Below, in pieces: positions 11,401-19,188 of a stretch of 64,000 bases of DNA. Position numbers and translations under genes: made by a program. Positions within the stretch are counted from its first letter, which is position 1, and each line of letters starts with the position of its first letter. Origin of the DNA: Yponomeuta sedellus (taxonomy: Eukaryota > Arthropoda > Insecta > Lepidoptera > Yponomeutidae); assembly GCA_934045075.1 (NCBI GenBank), contig OW203738.1, forward strand, positions 310,001 through 374,000, given 5' to 3'. The notes under the pieces are model-generated. The model was not told where the DNA came from. It saw only the letters and a list, made by a program, of their open reading frames with translations, and made no database searches.

Positions 11401-12058
11401 AGTACGGGCGATGTGCGAGGATCGGGTGACCACCCATCAGCTGACAAGTGCTGGGCTAATCAATCTAGGTCACGGGTGTATTATCAAGACTGACACCTTT
11501 ACCATTTATCCTCACAAACCTCATATAAGCGAAGTACGATTGTCACCGAATCTATACACCCCAACAATGGCTCCAATTAACCATATCTTCAATTTGACCA
11601 TCCCACAGTTGCAAATTTCAAACAAGTCTCACATGGAACTGGAACAAGAGAATTCAGATATACAAGACAAGATACGTGATCTGAGAGAACATGAAAACCT
11701 ACCCGAATATGTTTCATATGACAACGTTCACCATTACGTCATGATTTACATATTAGTGAGCTTGATAATCGTCATAGGAATTATCATGATCACCAAACAT
11801 ACAAGAGGCAGACGCCAAACAAACCGAACAAGCGGAGTTGAAAGCAACAGCCAGAGACACGGCCCAGAAACGACAACGTCGGGTACAGTGGAAGCAGATT
11901 CGCCACCTTCAGCGGCCCAGCGGTCCACGGAGGGCGTGAGTCAGAGCATTCAGACCAAGAAAATAATAACAGCCAACGTGTCAGCTCGTTTTGACAACAA
12001 ATCAACAAGCCCCGTTTTAAAAAGGTTTAGTGAAGTGTTTCGTGAGGGCTCACTGTAA
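5495..12058 (+). CDS. BEL/Pao Gag(C-term)-Pol-Env polyprotein
   Basis: One uninterrupted frame; the listed start is merely its first ATG, and the frame is open back to about 5310, where it continues Gag. Approximate residues from that ATG: cysteine-rich knuckles 133-200 (CPICNSTEHGIYYC, then a second Cys/His cluster); aspartic protease near 266-280 (ALIDQGSQVSLI); reverse transcriptase 586-670 with FTADIEKMFRQIWV and YMDD; RNase H near 838 (GFCDASQKAYACV); integrase zinc-binding HHCC 1150-1192, then the D,D,E core (GVDFTGH near 1220, CDNGSNF near 1287, Glu in GLWEA near 1336). From about 1546 an envelope-like region follows without a stop. LTR families often separate env by splicing or a stop; single-frame gag-pol-env is known for insect roo-type BEL elements. 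The coding region looks functional apart from the upstream gag frame break. ATCAAG is conspicuously frequent along the frame. Confidence 0.9.
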   Translation: MNTLMNLPLTQQASSNNIKRIHDVTTECLNAIKNLGVNIETWDPILVHILVQKLDSETHADYLDSLKQPRELPSLNDFLSFMENKFTTMESACKKQENHQQKSMPTTPVKQERSYNYKYYSSNKATSRFGNSKFSCPICNSTEHGIYYCKRFLEQSPSHKRQTIMNQNFCANCLFSHGDKPCTSNKRCRECNGCHNTILHAAYSKGNSNVTPNGAAQRSGPSNFVCEQTRQNNASHVAQQCDTQEILLATALIKIQGVDGEYRIMRALIDQGSQVSLITENAAQMLRIPRRKCRGIITGVGTKDNACTGMFNINCSSLSEDFTFETEVYIMKSLTRNLPNTSFAKPSWDFLQDIHLADPEFNMSKPVDILLGADIYSHIILAGILKSDNLTPVAQQTRLGWILCGKVPTLQCNVVINQTEELHKFWEIEDIADRTPLSTEENECVNLYKSTTTRLSDGRYQVRLPLKSSVEQLGQSKNKAVAQFLQLERKLSKDQAMGKEYKLFIHEYQELGHMKLAGANTKPEFYLPHHCVLREESTTTSHRVVFNASQTTSSGESLNDCMYKGPNLQKDLLSLILVWRQFKVAFTADIEKMFRQIWVHQQDQVLQKIVWRDDPRELLQEYQLTTVTYGTKAAPFLAMMTLRQLANDERQNFPEAAQVVENSFYMDDLLHGCHSLESAQKLKKDLIDLMKAGGCNLRKWSSNYQELLQGHEQQDQDKYSFKQMESTKTLGLYWNPNQDAFTFQTRIPNNENKTKPDTKRSLLSDISKQFDPLGWLSPLSTKLKLLFQKVWKTNMAWDDRLPEDIELEWRTIKDDIDNINQIKIRRWLGSDATCKIELHGFCDASQKAYACVIYIKIVKTGQQAEINLVAGKSRLVPCNKEISLPRLELSGALLLSKLMNTAIQALSSNSNIKVYGWIDSTAVLGWLQGNPDRWKPFVTNRVREITKTMPSDCWRYVKSSENPADCASRGLTATQLKQHPLWWQGPNWLPTHDVTTQQENPTYKTNEEERKSKQVNVLIQDSKSSLIKDLLNKYSSLSKVVRVLAWVRRFIVKKQDKQLTSWLTLSEIRKAKEYIIKQVQSEVFEDELHDLHNKKQVSSKSKISNLTPFLDENQVLRVGGRLQHAHISPEMKNPAILPQNHRLTELIISHAHELTFHGGARVTLAFARQKYWILSGNRTTKKYIRKCVTCRRQAPTMNKQIMGHMPEPRVNPTRPFQRTGVDFTGHVLLKASKGRGIKTTKGYVAVFVCMVTKAIHLELVSDMSTSAFIAALRRMAARRGTPEHIYCDNGSNFVGASRILQEEYQEIQQIFNDELQKELTDMEIKFHFNAPSWPSAGGLWEAAVKSFKFHLKRVVGEQKLTYEEYSTLLSQIEACLNSRPLCALSEDPEDLNYLTPSHFLTNGPMLTLIETERDLRTRWQLTQKILQDIWKRWRAEYLSQLTARSKWRQPHKNISIDDVVIVHNDNLPPGKWIMGRVVELHPGKDGHVRVVTLKTKSGYVRRPVIKLSILTGHEDYSTNSSDEIESDEQANSAKKPKRTRKNKTTFFTSMFTALLFFMTIITSCECTVNVTKFRENQGLYFDKVSDMLLIKDEWKLVVYYQMESYWQGNNALNTYMKVLEKACNTMREQAHCNAILLQLRHGFTELQYYNQMLQTQQVSEQSIRQTARRRRGLINGVGYLANSLFGVLDERFAEQYKEDISKLQMNQNHIIQLWRNQTSIIESENNLLKRTESIMNQQYKIMNQHLLLLEQALDRLKNEAQANSDVNDFAIGSIIASNVLNNLKNLQNTLLETVNLHLLTPEQLIAELSTISSKLPRDVSLPVQNIHADLRKLYSLLTVKTRIGTEFLLFEIRIPLIGRETYEILKIVHIPKPQANKAISIVPVSDYVALNLKKDTFITMTEVDVRACITQSEIYFCHSQKPEYLMKNENNLCEIDTQQCKTRSSLCRDKWQDSYAINTYIYFCCEQCQVRAMCEDRVTTHQLTSAGLINLGHGCIIKTDTFTIYPHKPHISEVRLSPNLYTPTMAPINHIFNLTIPQLQISNKSHMELEQENSDIQDKIRDLREHENLPEYVSYDNVHHYVMIYILVSLIIVIGIIMITKHTRGRRQTNRTSGVESNSQRHGPETTTSGTVEADSPPSAAQRSTEGVSQSIQTKKIITANVSARFDNKSTSPVLKRFSEVFREGSL
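10132..12058 (+). other. Envelope (baculovirus F-like) module of the polyprotein
   Basis: The last 640 residues of the frame begin with a hydrophobic stretch (about residues 1546-1567) that can act as an internal signal sequence. Near 1666-1672 is a run of four arginines, a furin-type cleavage site, directly followed by a glycine-rich hydrophobic segment of the kind that forms the fusion peptide of baculovirus F and errantivirus Env proteins. A long helical region with N-glycosylation sites, several cysteines, a C-terminal transmembrane segment (about 2081-2100) and an 85-residue cytoplasmic tail follow. Capture of F-like envelope genes by insect LTR elements is established for gypsy- and roo-type elements. 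Whether this copy makes a functional protein cannot be told from sequence; the gag break argues against independent particle formation. Confidence 0.8.
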
Positions 12059-12167
12059 TTGTGATTTGTTTTTTATTATTTTTAACACATTGTTTTATTT
12101 TATTTAAGTAACATTTGACATGTAACATGTTTAATATTTTGATTTTATTCTTTCTCCCTCGGGAATA

Positions 12168-12361
12168 TGTACGATTTAGCAATCGCACACGGTGCGCTAT
12201 AGTTTTGTAACATAACACATGTAAAATAACTCACTCACGTCACAGCACGGTGAAGTGCAGTCGTATACCAATCAAGTGAATAAAGGATCTGAATTATAAA
12301 TCGATCTTTTAGTTATCAAGACAACAAGTCAAGGTGTATATGTCTAACAAGAGACCGTACA
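12168..12361 (+). repeat. 3' LTR of BEL/Pao element
   Basis: A 194-bp copy of the 5' LTR lacking one T, with AATAAA at 12279-12284. The sequence before it (CCTCGGGAATA) holds only a weak purine run, so the polypurine tract is unclear. Confidence 0.95.
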
Positions 12362-12454
12362 TATATGGGTTGCATAATGCCTATCGCCTAAATAAGTAGC
12401 TAGGTACAGAATATTGTTTTAATATCGAAAAGCATTTTTATTAATAATGCACTT

Positions 12455-12521
12455 TTTAGATAGATTCTACATTGACATTCAGCAAACAGAATGTAAATTA
12501 TTTACGTTGAAACAAATTGAT
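12455..12521 (+). repeat. Fragment of a LINE-tail-like repeat
   Basis: ACATTGACATTCAGCAAACA and the following GAATGTAAATTATTTACG closely match the end of the repeat at 13720-13915. The RTE insertion at 12534 landed next to it. Confidence 0.5.
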
Positions 12522-12533
12522 TTCATTTCATAT

Positions 12534-13399
12534 CTATCTATCTATCTATCCAGCCCATGAATGAAGCCCACTGCTGGGTATAGGCCTCTTCCATTTCACG
12601 CCAACTCTCCCGGTCCCTAGCCAATCTCGACCACTTACCCCCGGCCGCTTTTTTAATGTCATCCCTCCAACGGGCAAGTGGTCTACCCACCGAACGACGA
12701 CCGGTTCTTGGCCACCACTCCGTGACTGCCCTTGTCCACCTTCCGTCATCCCGTCTCATCAGGTGTCCCGCCCATCTCCACTTCAACTTTGTGATCCGTG
12801 TGCCCACATCTTCGACTCTGGTCTTTGTTCGGATTGCAACGTTGCGCACTCGATCAAGAAGTGAAATGCCTAACATGGCTCGCTCCATGGCTCTCTGTGC
12901 GACTTGGATTTTTTCCATGTTAGCCTTTGTGAGCGTCCACGTTTCGGCACCGTACGTGAGGATGGGTAGAATGCATTGGTTAAATGCCTTGGTCTTTAGG
13001 CATTGTGGGATTTTCGCTTTAAAGATGTCGTCCAGCTTCTTAAAGGCAGCCCATCTCAACTGGATTCGTCTAGCGATCTCTTTCTCCTGAGAGCATTGGC
13101 TGAATGACAAAGTATGGCCAAGATAGACGTACTCATCGACTACTTCTAACACAGAATTACCGATCTTTATGACCGGAGCCTGTACTTCAGTGGGATGATT
13201 TGCCATGATTTGCGTCTTAGCCATATTCATCCTCAAGCCAACCCTCAGGGATGCTTCGTGCAATTCTGCGAGCATGGTCTGGAGGTCATTAGCGTCCTCA
13301 GCTAAGATGATTATTAGGTCGTCAGCAAAACGCAGGTGCGACAAGCGAGCCCCGTTGATGTTGATGCCTCTTTCACCCCAGTCGATCGTCTTTACGACA
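12534..13399 (-). pseudogene. 5'-truncated RTE-type LINE, RT C-terminal part
   Basis: A minus-strand open frame (13404-12538) encodes the end of an RTE-clade reverse transcriptase: HLRFADDLIIILAEDAND carries the catalytic FADD. The thumb and a characteristic C-terminal domain follow (KLKWRWAGHLMRR, GRRSVGRPLARWRDDI, YTQQWASFMGW). The 3' end is a (TATC/GATA)n microsatellite, typical of RTE elements. The insertion is bounded by a perfect 12-bp target duplication TTCATTTCATAT (12522-12533 and 13400-13411), so it is an 866-bp 5'-truncated retroposition event. The apparent ATG lies in the target duplication, not in the element. The coding part shows no internal stop, so the insertion is young, but it lacks the endonuclease and the first RT blocks and cannot act alone. 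Confidence 0.9.
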
Positions 13400-13719
13400 T
13401 TCATTTCATATGAATATTATTTATTGTGTAACAGGAATTACATTTAAGAACCACTGCTTGAGTGACAAAAACTTAATCTGCAGGTTCGCTAAAGGTCATT
13501 CGAATGGTGGCGTGGTGGCCGGGTCATCTATCTCCCTCCAAAATGGTTGAGACTGATGATGGCTGACCTCTGCGTTATGCTCGTGAACGAGTGCTGTTCG
13601 TGTGTCTGGCCGCAGCACTTGTCATGTTTTCACGGCCTATGTAAAAAATTAAAAATAATGCCTTAGCATTTAAAGTTATTAATGGTAATAATGGAATCTT
13701 ATGCGTATAGGTGGTATCT

Positions 13720-13915
13720 AATGTATTAGATTTAAGAGGACTTGAGAAAAGATAGTCAGAGTGGAGTTTTTTTTCCCGCTGCCTTTTTGTAGTACCATGT
13801 AGTGGAGACATTACGGCCCGAAGGCGGCGGCTTTCACTTTCACTTTCATGTTACATTGTACTTTGACATTCAGCAAAGAGAATGTAAATTCTTTACGTTG
13901 AAATAAATTGAATTG
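13720..13915 (+). repeat. Interspersed repeat, possibly a LINE 3' end
   Basis: Matches 26780-26955 in inverted orientation over about 170 bp (shared landmarks GACTTGAGAAAAGAT, CCCGCTGCC and CTTTGACATTCAGCAAA). It ends in a TTGAATTGAATTGA tail, typical of an insect LINE 3' end. Confidence 0.6.
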
Positions 13916-13924
13916 AATTGAAAA

Positions 13925-13998
13925 AGTGACAGAATTATGTGTGGCGAGTGGCGAGTGGTGCCATGTGCTCGCCACTTGCCACACATAAATCTGTCACT
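13925..13998. repeat. Snap-back inverted repeat (31-bp arms)
   Basis: The arms 13925-13955 and 13968-13998 are inverted copies with two mismatches and a 12-nt loop; the left arm starts AGTGACAGAATTATGTGTGG. It would form a miRNA-like hairpin if transcribed. Confidence 0.85.
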
Positions 13999-14243
13999 AC
14001 AATAAATAATATAATGTCCAACTAACAACAGTTAGACCGGCCGTTCCCAGGGATACGATCTGCCTGGCGGGAAATTTCCCTTTATAGTGGAAGTTGGAAG
14101 AGCACGATCACCCGCTGCTCCCTATATATGTTTTATCACAAAATAAGCTTTTTCATTGCTATAGCATTGAGTACTCACCGAGTTCTTATAATTAAATACA
14201 TAACACTGGATTTGGCGCGCAGTAAAAGTAAGATGAGATTCTG

Positions 14244-14735
14244 TTATGACTTGCTTGCCTTGCTTGCCACTCTAGTCCACTGGTGGGCATAGCCCTCCCC
14301 TAATGAGCGCCATAGCGCCCTGTTTTCGGCTGGCCGCATCCAGCATCTGCCGGCTGTTTTTCGCAGATCGTCATCCCACCTGATCAGAGGCCGTCCTATA
14401 CTACGTTTGCCGAGTCGCGGTCTCCACTCAAGAACACGTTTACTCCAACGTTCGTTGGTTCTTCGCGAGATATGGCCAGCCCACGGCCACTTCAGCTTTG
14501 CTTGCCAATTTTGCATACATGGAGCTATTGATTCCTTCGGGTCGATTAACTTTCTTTTGACAATGTCGTCGACGTCCCAAACTGCCTGCTCACGGGACAA
14601 CAATAATAGTAACCCTTGAGGGTCGTTTTTTTCACCCGCGTTGAATTTTCCAAGTCGTTTTGCAATTTCTTCGCGGGCGCGGGGGGAGAGGGCACGCATG
14701 GAGATTTCACCGAAGGGTTCAATTTTTCCCCGCAT
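14244..14735 (-). pseudogene. RTE-like LINE 3' fragment fused to unknown sequence
   Basis: The last 90 codons (14510-14244) carry the RTE C-terminal signature: KLKWPWAGHISRR, RWSKRVLEWRPRLGKRSIG, RPLIRWDDDLRKTAG and YAHQW. The first 75 codons (MRGKIEPFGEISMRALSPRA onward) do not resemble RTE reverse transcriptase and have no motif I know, so the fragment may be chimeric or rearranged. A TTGCC/GGCAA repeat follows the stop, in the position expected of a LINE 3' tail. It cannot encode an active enzyme because the catalytic RT region is missing. Confidence 0.65.
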
Positions 14736-15014
14736 TGTTGAGCCGGGGCCTCAAGGGACCCCGTACTCAGAGAAAGAACTGGTAGAACGACAGCCAAATA
14801 GGTCTATGGCCCAAGTTTCTGCGTAAAATAAATACACTAGGGCATCAAAATTATGGACTGGAATTAATGTGTGTCTGTATTTTGTCTGTATACTGTATTT
14901 TAATTATTTTTTCGCTTTTGAGAGCACTCGACGGTTGACGAATGTTCATAGGTAAACAATATTTTCATCTCATCTCATCTGATTCTCAAACGAGATGAGA
15001 CGAGACGCGTCTTT

Positions 15015-15289
15015 TAGACCTTTTTTCTTTGATATTTACCTCGTCTTTATAATAAAAATTTATATAATATTATATACGCCTTATATAATAAAAATCTACA
15101 ATAAAGCAACAGAAAAGCAATTACGAGACGAGACGCGTCTCGTCTCGTCTCGTCTCGTCTCGTCTCGTCTCGTCTCGTCTCGTCTCGTCTCGTCTCGTCT
15201 CGTCTCGTCTCGTCTCGTCTCGTCTCGTCTTGTCTCGTCTCGTCTCGTCTCGTCTCATTTCGAGGTAAATATCAAAGAAAAAAGGTCTA
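15015..15289. repeat. Fold-back with 29-bp arms around a (CTCGT)n array
   Basis: 15015-15043 and 15261-15289 are perfect inverted copies (arm TAGACCTTTTTTCTTTGATA and on to CCTCG). Between them are AT-rich sequence and a pentanucleotide array CTCGT at about 15136-15256 (about 24 units), which itself starts at a palindrome GACGAGACGCGTCTCGTC. The AT-rich segment at 15081-15122 is partly repeated in direct orientation at 15329-15385. Confidence 0.85.
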
Positions 15290-15633
15290 AGTCTGATTTC
15301 AAAAATATGCTGTCTGGTGTAACCTGTCTTATATAATAAAAATCTACGATAATGAAAACACTCAAAGCAACAGAAAAGCAATTACATTTACTACATTTCT
15401 CCGTTTATAAATACGACATTAGTATGTAATAAGTTTTAGTTTTTAAACATTCGCATAGTGCCACACCCACCGCCAATTAGTGAATTACACCTATTTTCTG
15501 TTCAAGGCAACGTTCAAAGTTTTTGCTTTATGGACTTTATTATATACGAAAAATATAGGACAGGAAATGACACAAGAAAAAATACATGTATAGTCACGAG
15601 CACTAACATGTATGCACTTCAATACCTTGTCTG

Positions 15634-16038
15634 AATTGGTAATTGGTAGAGCGCTGGCACGGATAGCCAGAGGTTGCGGGTTCAAATCCCGGCATGGGTG
15701 AAATTTTTAGCCTCTAAATAGGTTTTTAAATTTGTTCCTTAGCACGGGTTTGTGCATTAAAAATAAAAATAGTATAATCATGTGGGTACAGTGATATCGT
15801 TCCGACGTTAAAACCTAACTGCAAAGTAGGTAGTCGGGGCTGTAAGTAATGCAATTTGCTTAAGTCAGATGTCGCTGCCTGTACGTAATACAGAGAATAG
15901 TGTAAAGAGGTTCGAAATTTCACTGATGCCGTGAGTCGCCCATTGGCTCAATTGGTAGAGCGCTGGCACGGATAGCCAGAGGTTGCGGGTTCGAATCCCG
16001 GCATGGGTGAAATTTTTAGCCTCTAAATAGGTTTTTAA
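15634..16038 (+). mobile_element. Rep-A tandem copy
   Basis: A truncated unit (tRNA-like part, AGGTTTTTAAA, then the A-rich tail to about 15778) runs directly into a second unit beginning ATCATGTGGGTACAGTGATA that keeps the whole head and tRNA-like module (about 15940-16010). CCTTGTC occurs on both sides (about 15627-15633 and 16039-16045) and may be the remnant of a target duplication. Confidence 0.75.
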
Positions 16039-16059
16039 ACCTTGTCAAAGTCAAAATAG

Positions 16060-16745
16060 TCAATTTCTCATACATCAGGCTACCACAGGTTAATATAAGG
16101 TTCTTAGGTGTTTACATGTTAGTGCACGCGACTGTACTGGGCTATAACTATCGCCACACAAGCTCTAATTTTGCTCTGTCTAGGGTCCATAACGTCTGCT
16201 TCATATAAAAACGCTTCAATACTGACGCGATCCGTATCTTTGGTGTAGGGTGTGCTGTGATCCGGCTCAAGATACTTGATTAAATATCAAGATAATTATC
16301 ACAATATTTATTGACGTGTAGCATTCGCCTAACAGTAAGAGGATCATCACTTTTTATAATATTAACAGTGAATAAACTAGTACGATATTCCGCTAGTGTT
16401 ACACATCGAAAATTTAGTTGCACAGCGCTGGCTTTTTGCTCCAATCTTCTGTGCCCAGTGGCGTGGCTTTGGCAAAGCCCGGAGCGCGCGGCTTTGACGT
16501 TCAATAGTAATTCGATAAATCAATCGCCGACAATGGCCGATTGTTGCGGGAAGGAACGGATTGTCTGCTGACGACGCCATTCACGGCGGGTTTTTCTTTC
16601 GAAACAACTTGCGGACAAAATAATCGCTGCCAGAGGGTTACATTCTGGAGTGGAAGTAGAAAATATTTATTTGGTACTCCAGGATATTGAATGTGCTAGG
16701 TTGGAACGTTTTATAACTTTTATAATTAATAAATAAACTCTGGAA
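16060..16745. other. Stretch without recognised features
   Basis: Single-copy-looking sequence. Short open frames on both strands (16311-16571 plus, 16280-16504 minus) show no motif. Confidence 0.4.
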
Positions 16746-16746
16746 C

Positions 16747-17097
16747 GACTTCAGATGTGGTTTTATTTGTAGATTTAGTATAATATTTTAATAAAACAGC
16801 AAAAAACTGGATAAAAACGGATAAGCAGGTAATCTGGTCAAAGGGTAAAGTCGTAGTCGATGAAAAATGAGGGAAATCGAAGAATGAGTGACAAAATTTA
16901 AATATTTGAAAATGATAGATAGAAAAAGAAATAAAAATGGTGTAAAGAGGTTTGCACCGTTACACTACCCGGGGGTAACCGGTAAAAAAAATATTTTTTT
17001 TAAATATATTTATTTAAAAAAAAATATATTTAATTTTTTTTTTTTTATAAAAAAAAAATTTTTTTTTTGAATATATATTTTTTTAAATATATTAATT

Positions 17098-17157
<60 letters not shown>

Positions 17158-17376
17158 CGACTTCAGGTGTGATTTTATTTGTAGATTTATAGTAACTTTA
17201 AAACAGAAAACTGGATAAAAAACGGAGAAGCAGGTAAAAAGTCAGATCTGGTCAAAGGGTAAAGTAGTAGTGGATGAAAAATGAGGGAAATCGAAGAATG
17301 AGTGACAAAATTTAAATATTTGAAAATGATAGATAGAAAAGAAATAAAAATGGTGTAAAGAGGTTTGCACCGTTAC
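16747..17376 (+). repeat. 215-bp direct repeat flanking an AT-only low-complexity block
   Basis: 16747-16965 and about 17158-17376 are direct copies differing by a few substitutions and small indels. Both run from GACTTCAG through GAGGGAAATCGAAGAATGAG to GAGGTTTGCACCGTTACA. The spacer (16980-17157) is almost pure A/T, including an (AT)n run at about 17101-17148. Confidence 0.85.
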
Positions 17377-17754
17377 AAGGTTAAGCATAATATGAAACTA
17401 GAGTTTATCAAGTAAGTACCAAAATGGTTTCCGCTCAGCTTAATGCCGTAGCAGGACTACGGCGCTGACGAAAACTTAAGCCAATCTACGTTAAACAAAA
17501 CACAACATGACCTCATTTGGGCTTTTAGTGTCGAAGTATTATCTTATTTATGTTCTAAACATTGCATTATTTTAAAAATATAAATAATTTTTACCAGCTA
17601 AATTTAGATTAAAATTCGACAGTTAACAAGTATATCCTAGGTAAGTTTATCATTCTAATAGCATTTATCATAAAACATAAAAATACAAGATAACTTCACG
17701 TCACGTTGTCTCTGAGAGGAGGGCTGTGACTTTAAAGGCTGCATAAATATAGGC

Positions 17755-17835
17755 TAAAATAAAACGTCACGCCTGTATCCAGAGGGGTAGGCCGAAACCA
17801 GAGACTGTCACTTGCCACGATCCTAACAGATCACA
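17755..17835 (-). repeat. Rep-D LINE 3' end fragment
   Basis: On the minus strand it contains GGATCGTGGCAAGTGACAGT, TCTGG and the CAGGCGTGACG end shared with the six other Rep-D copies. Confidence 0.7.
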
Positions 17836-18109
17836 TTCGCTTTATCGACGCAACACAACGCATTAGCATCTATCTTGATTTTTTTTACATTTTCATCTTA
17901 TTTCACTTCAGGACTTCGATATTTGAATTGCAAAGTTCGTAGCCAAACTCTTGAGATTGCACTGCTAGCAAAGTTATCCACGACTTACCGAGGTTCTTCA
18001 CGCCAAGGCTAAACATAGGTGTCAATATCCACTGGTTACTGGTTTGATTACCGGACGGACAATTTTGACCCAGTTACAAGGAAGTGCTCTGTATTATAAG
18101 TAATTCGTA

Positions 18110-18170
18110 TCATAGATAGATAGAGAACACTTTATTGCACAACCAGAAAAAAGAATACAACCATGATTTT
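18110..18170 (-). repeat. LINE 3' tail fragment
   Basis: Minus strand: TTGTGCAATAAAGTGTTCTC followed by (TATC)n, a LINE polyadenylation region with a microsatellite tail. Confidence 0.5.
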
Positions 18171-18394
18171 TTAAGTCTAAGTAATGTTATACAATTGACA
18201 TATTTGTAATTTATTTGACGTACTATGTTAACGATTTATATAATGGTAAATGAAAAACTATATCCATAAACGTCCATTTTGCATCGAACATTTTTTTTTA
18301 GCAATGTTTTATCGTTGTCTGGAAGAAGCCAGACAACACTGTCCTAAGTGACGCCTTGCTTGCCTTGTCTTATTGCTTGGTTGAATTATTGATA

Positions 18395-18500
18395 ACGACT
18401 TATGAAGCGAAGGTGATGTGTCAGGATCGTGGCAAGTGGCAGTTCCTGGTCTCTGCCTACCCCTCTGGGATTCAGGCGTGAGGTTATATATGTATGTATG
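18395..18500 (+). repeat. Rep-D LINE 3' end fragment
   Basis: GATGTGTCAGGATCGTGGCA through TACCCCTCTGGGATTCAGGC, ending in a short (TATG)n run. Confidence 0.75.
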
Positions 18501-19188
18501 AATTATTTATATTGCGCTTTGTATCCTTACAATTGTTTCAATTAAAACTATTTTTAAATTAACTAATATTACATATAACGAAAGATAATCACTATAACAG
18601 AAAAACAAACAGTAGTACAATGACACTTCAACATAAATACTTAATTATTTAAAGTATATATTATTTATTATTATTATTTATTTATTTACACATATATTAT
18701 ACAAACATTATGATAGCTTAAATATTTATAATAATAATAATTAATGATAAAAATGGAACTGTCAAATCGGCGAGACGTATTGTGAAGTACTCCTACTAAT
18801 TTAACCCAAAAAGCGTGTTAAAAGTGTACCTAGTGCTCTATTGTGCCTTTATTGGCGATCCTCAGTGTATTCCGAAACCATCTCATATGTTTGTGGGGCA
18901 AAAAAGTGACCGTGAAAGTGAATTTTCAGCCTCGAAAATCTATATAGTAGTTTGAGGTTACACTTGTAACTGTCATATTTGAGTCATAAACAGAAATACC
19001 CGCAAATAGAACCGAAAATTGTCTGACATCTGTCACTGCGTTTGGTTCTTACAGAACCATATTAAAAGTCTCCTTAAATGTTCGCCGAGCATAGCGCTTA
19101 ACTGAAGAAAGATTGACGAACACCTGTCATCGCGTTCCGCTCCACTCAATCTAAACTACCAACATGAAGTAAACTCGAAACGACGACT

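Larger units (their letters stand above)
3853..12361 (+). mobile_element. Full-length BEL/Pao LTR retrotransposon with envelope module
   Basis: The 8.5-kb element has LTRs of 195 and 194 bp, both starting TGTACGATTTAGC and ending GACCGTACA, that differ only by one T in a T-run. It is flanked by the 5-bp target duplication TATAT (3848-3852 and 12362-12366), in the range usual for BEL/Pao integrases. The order is leader, gag, protease, RT, RNase H, integrase, envelope. LTR near-identity says the insertion is recent. A single frame break in gag (near 5310) probably makes this copy non-autonomous. Confidence 0.95.

Noticed and set aside
15121..15381. RRDETRRDET coding repeat
   Set aside because: Reading of the CTCGT pentanucleotide array; the same artefact occurs at 23695-23889.
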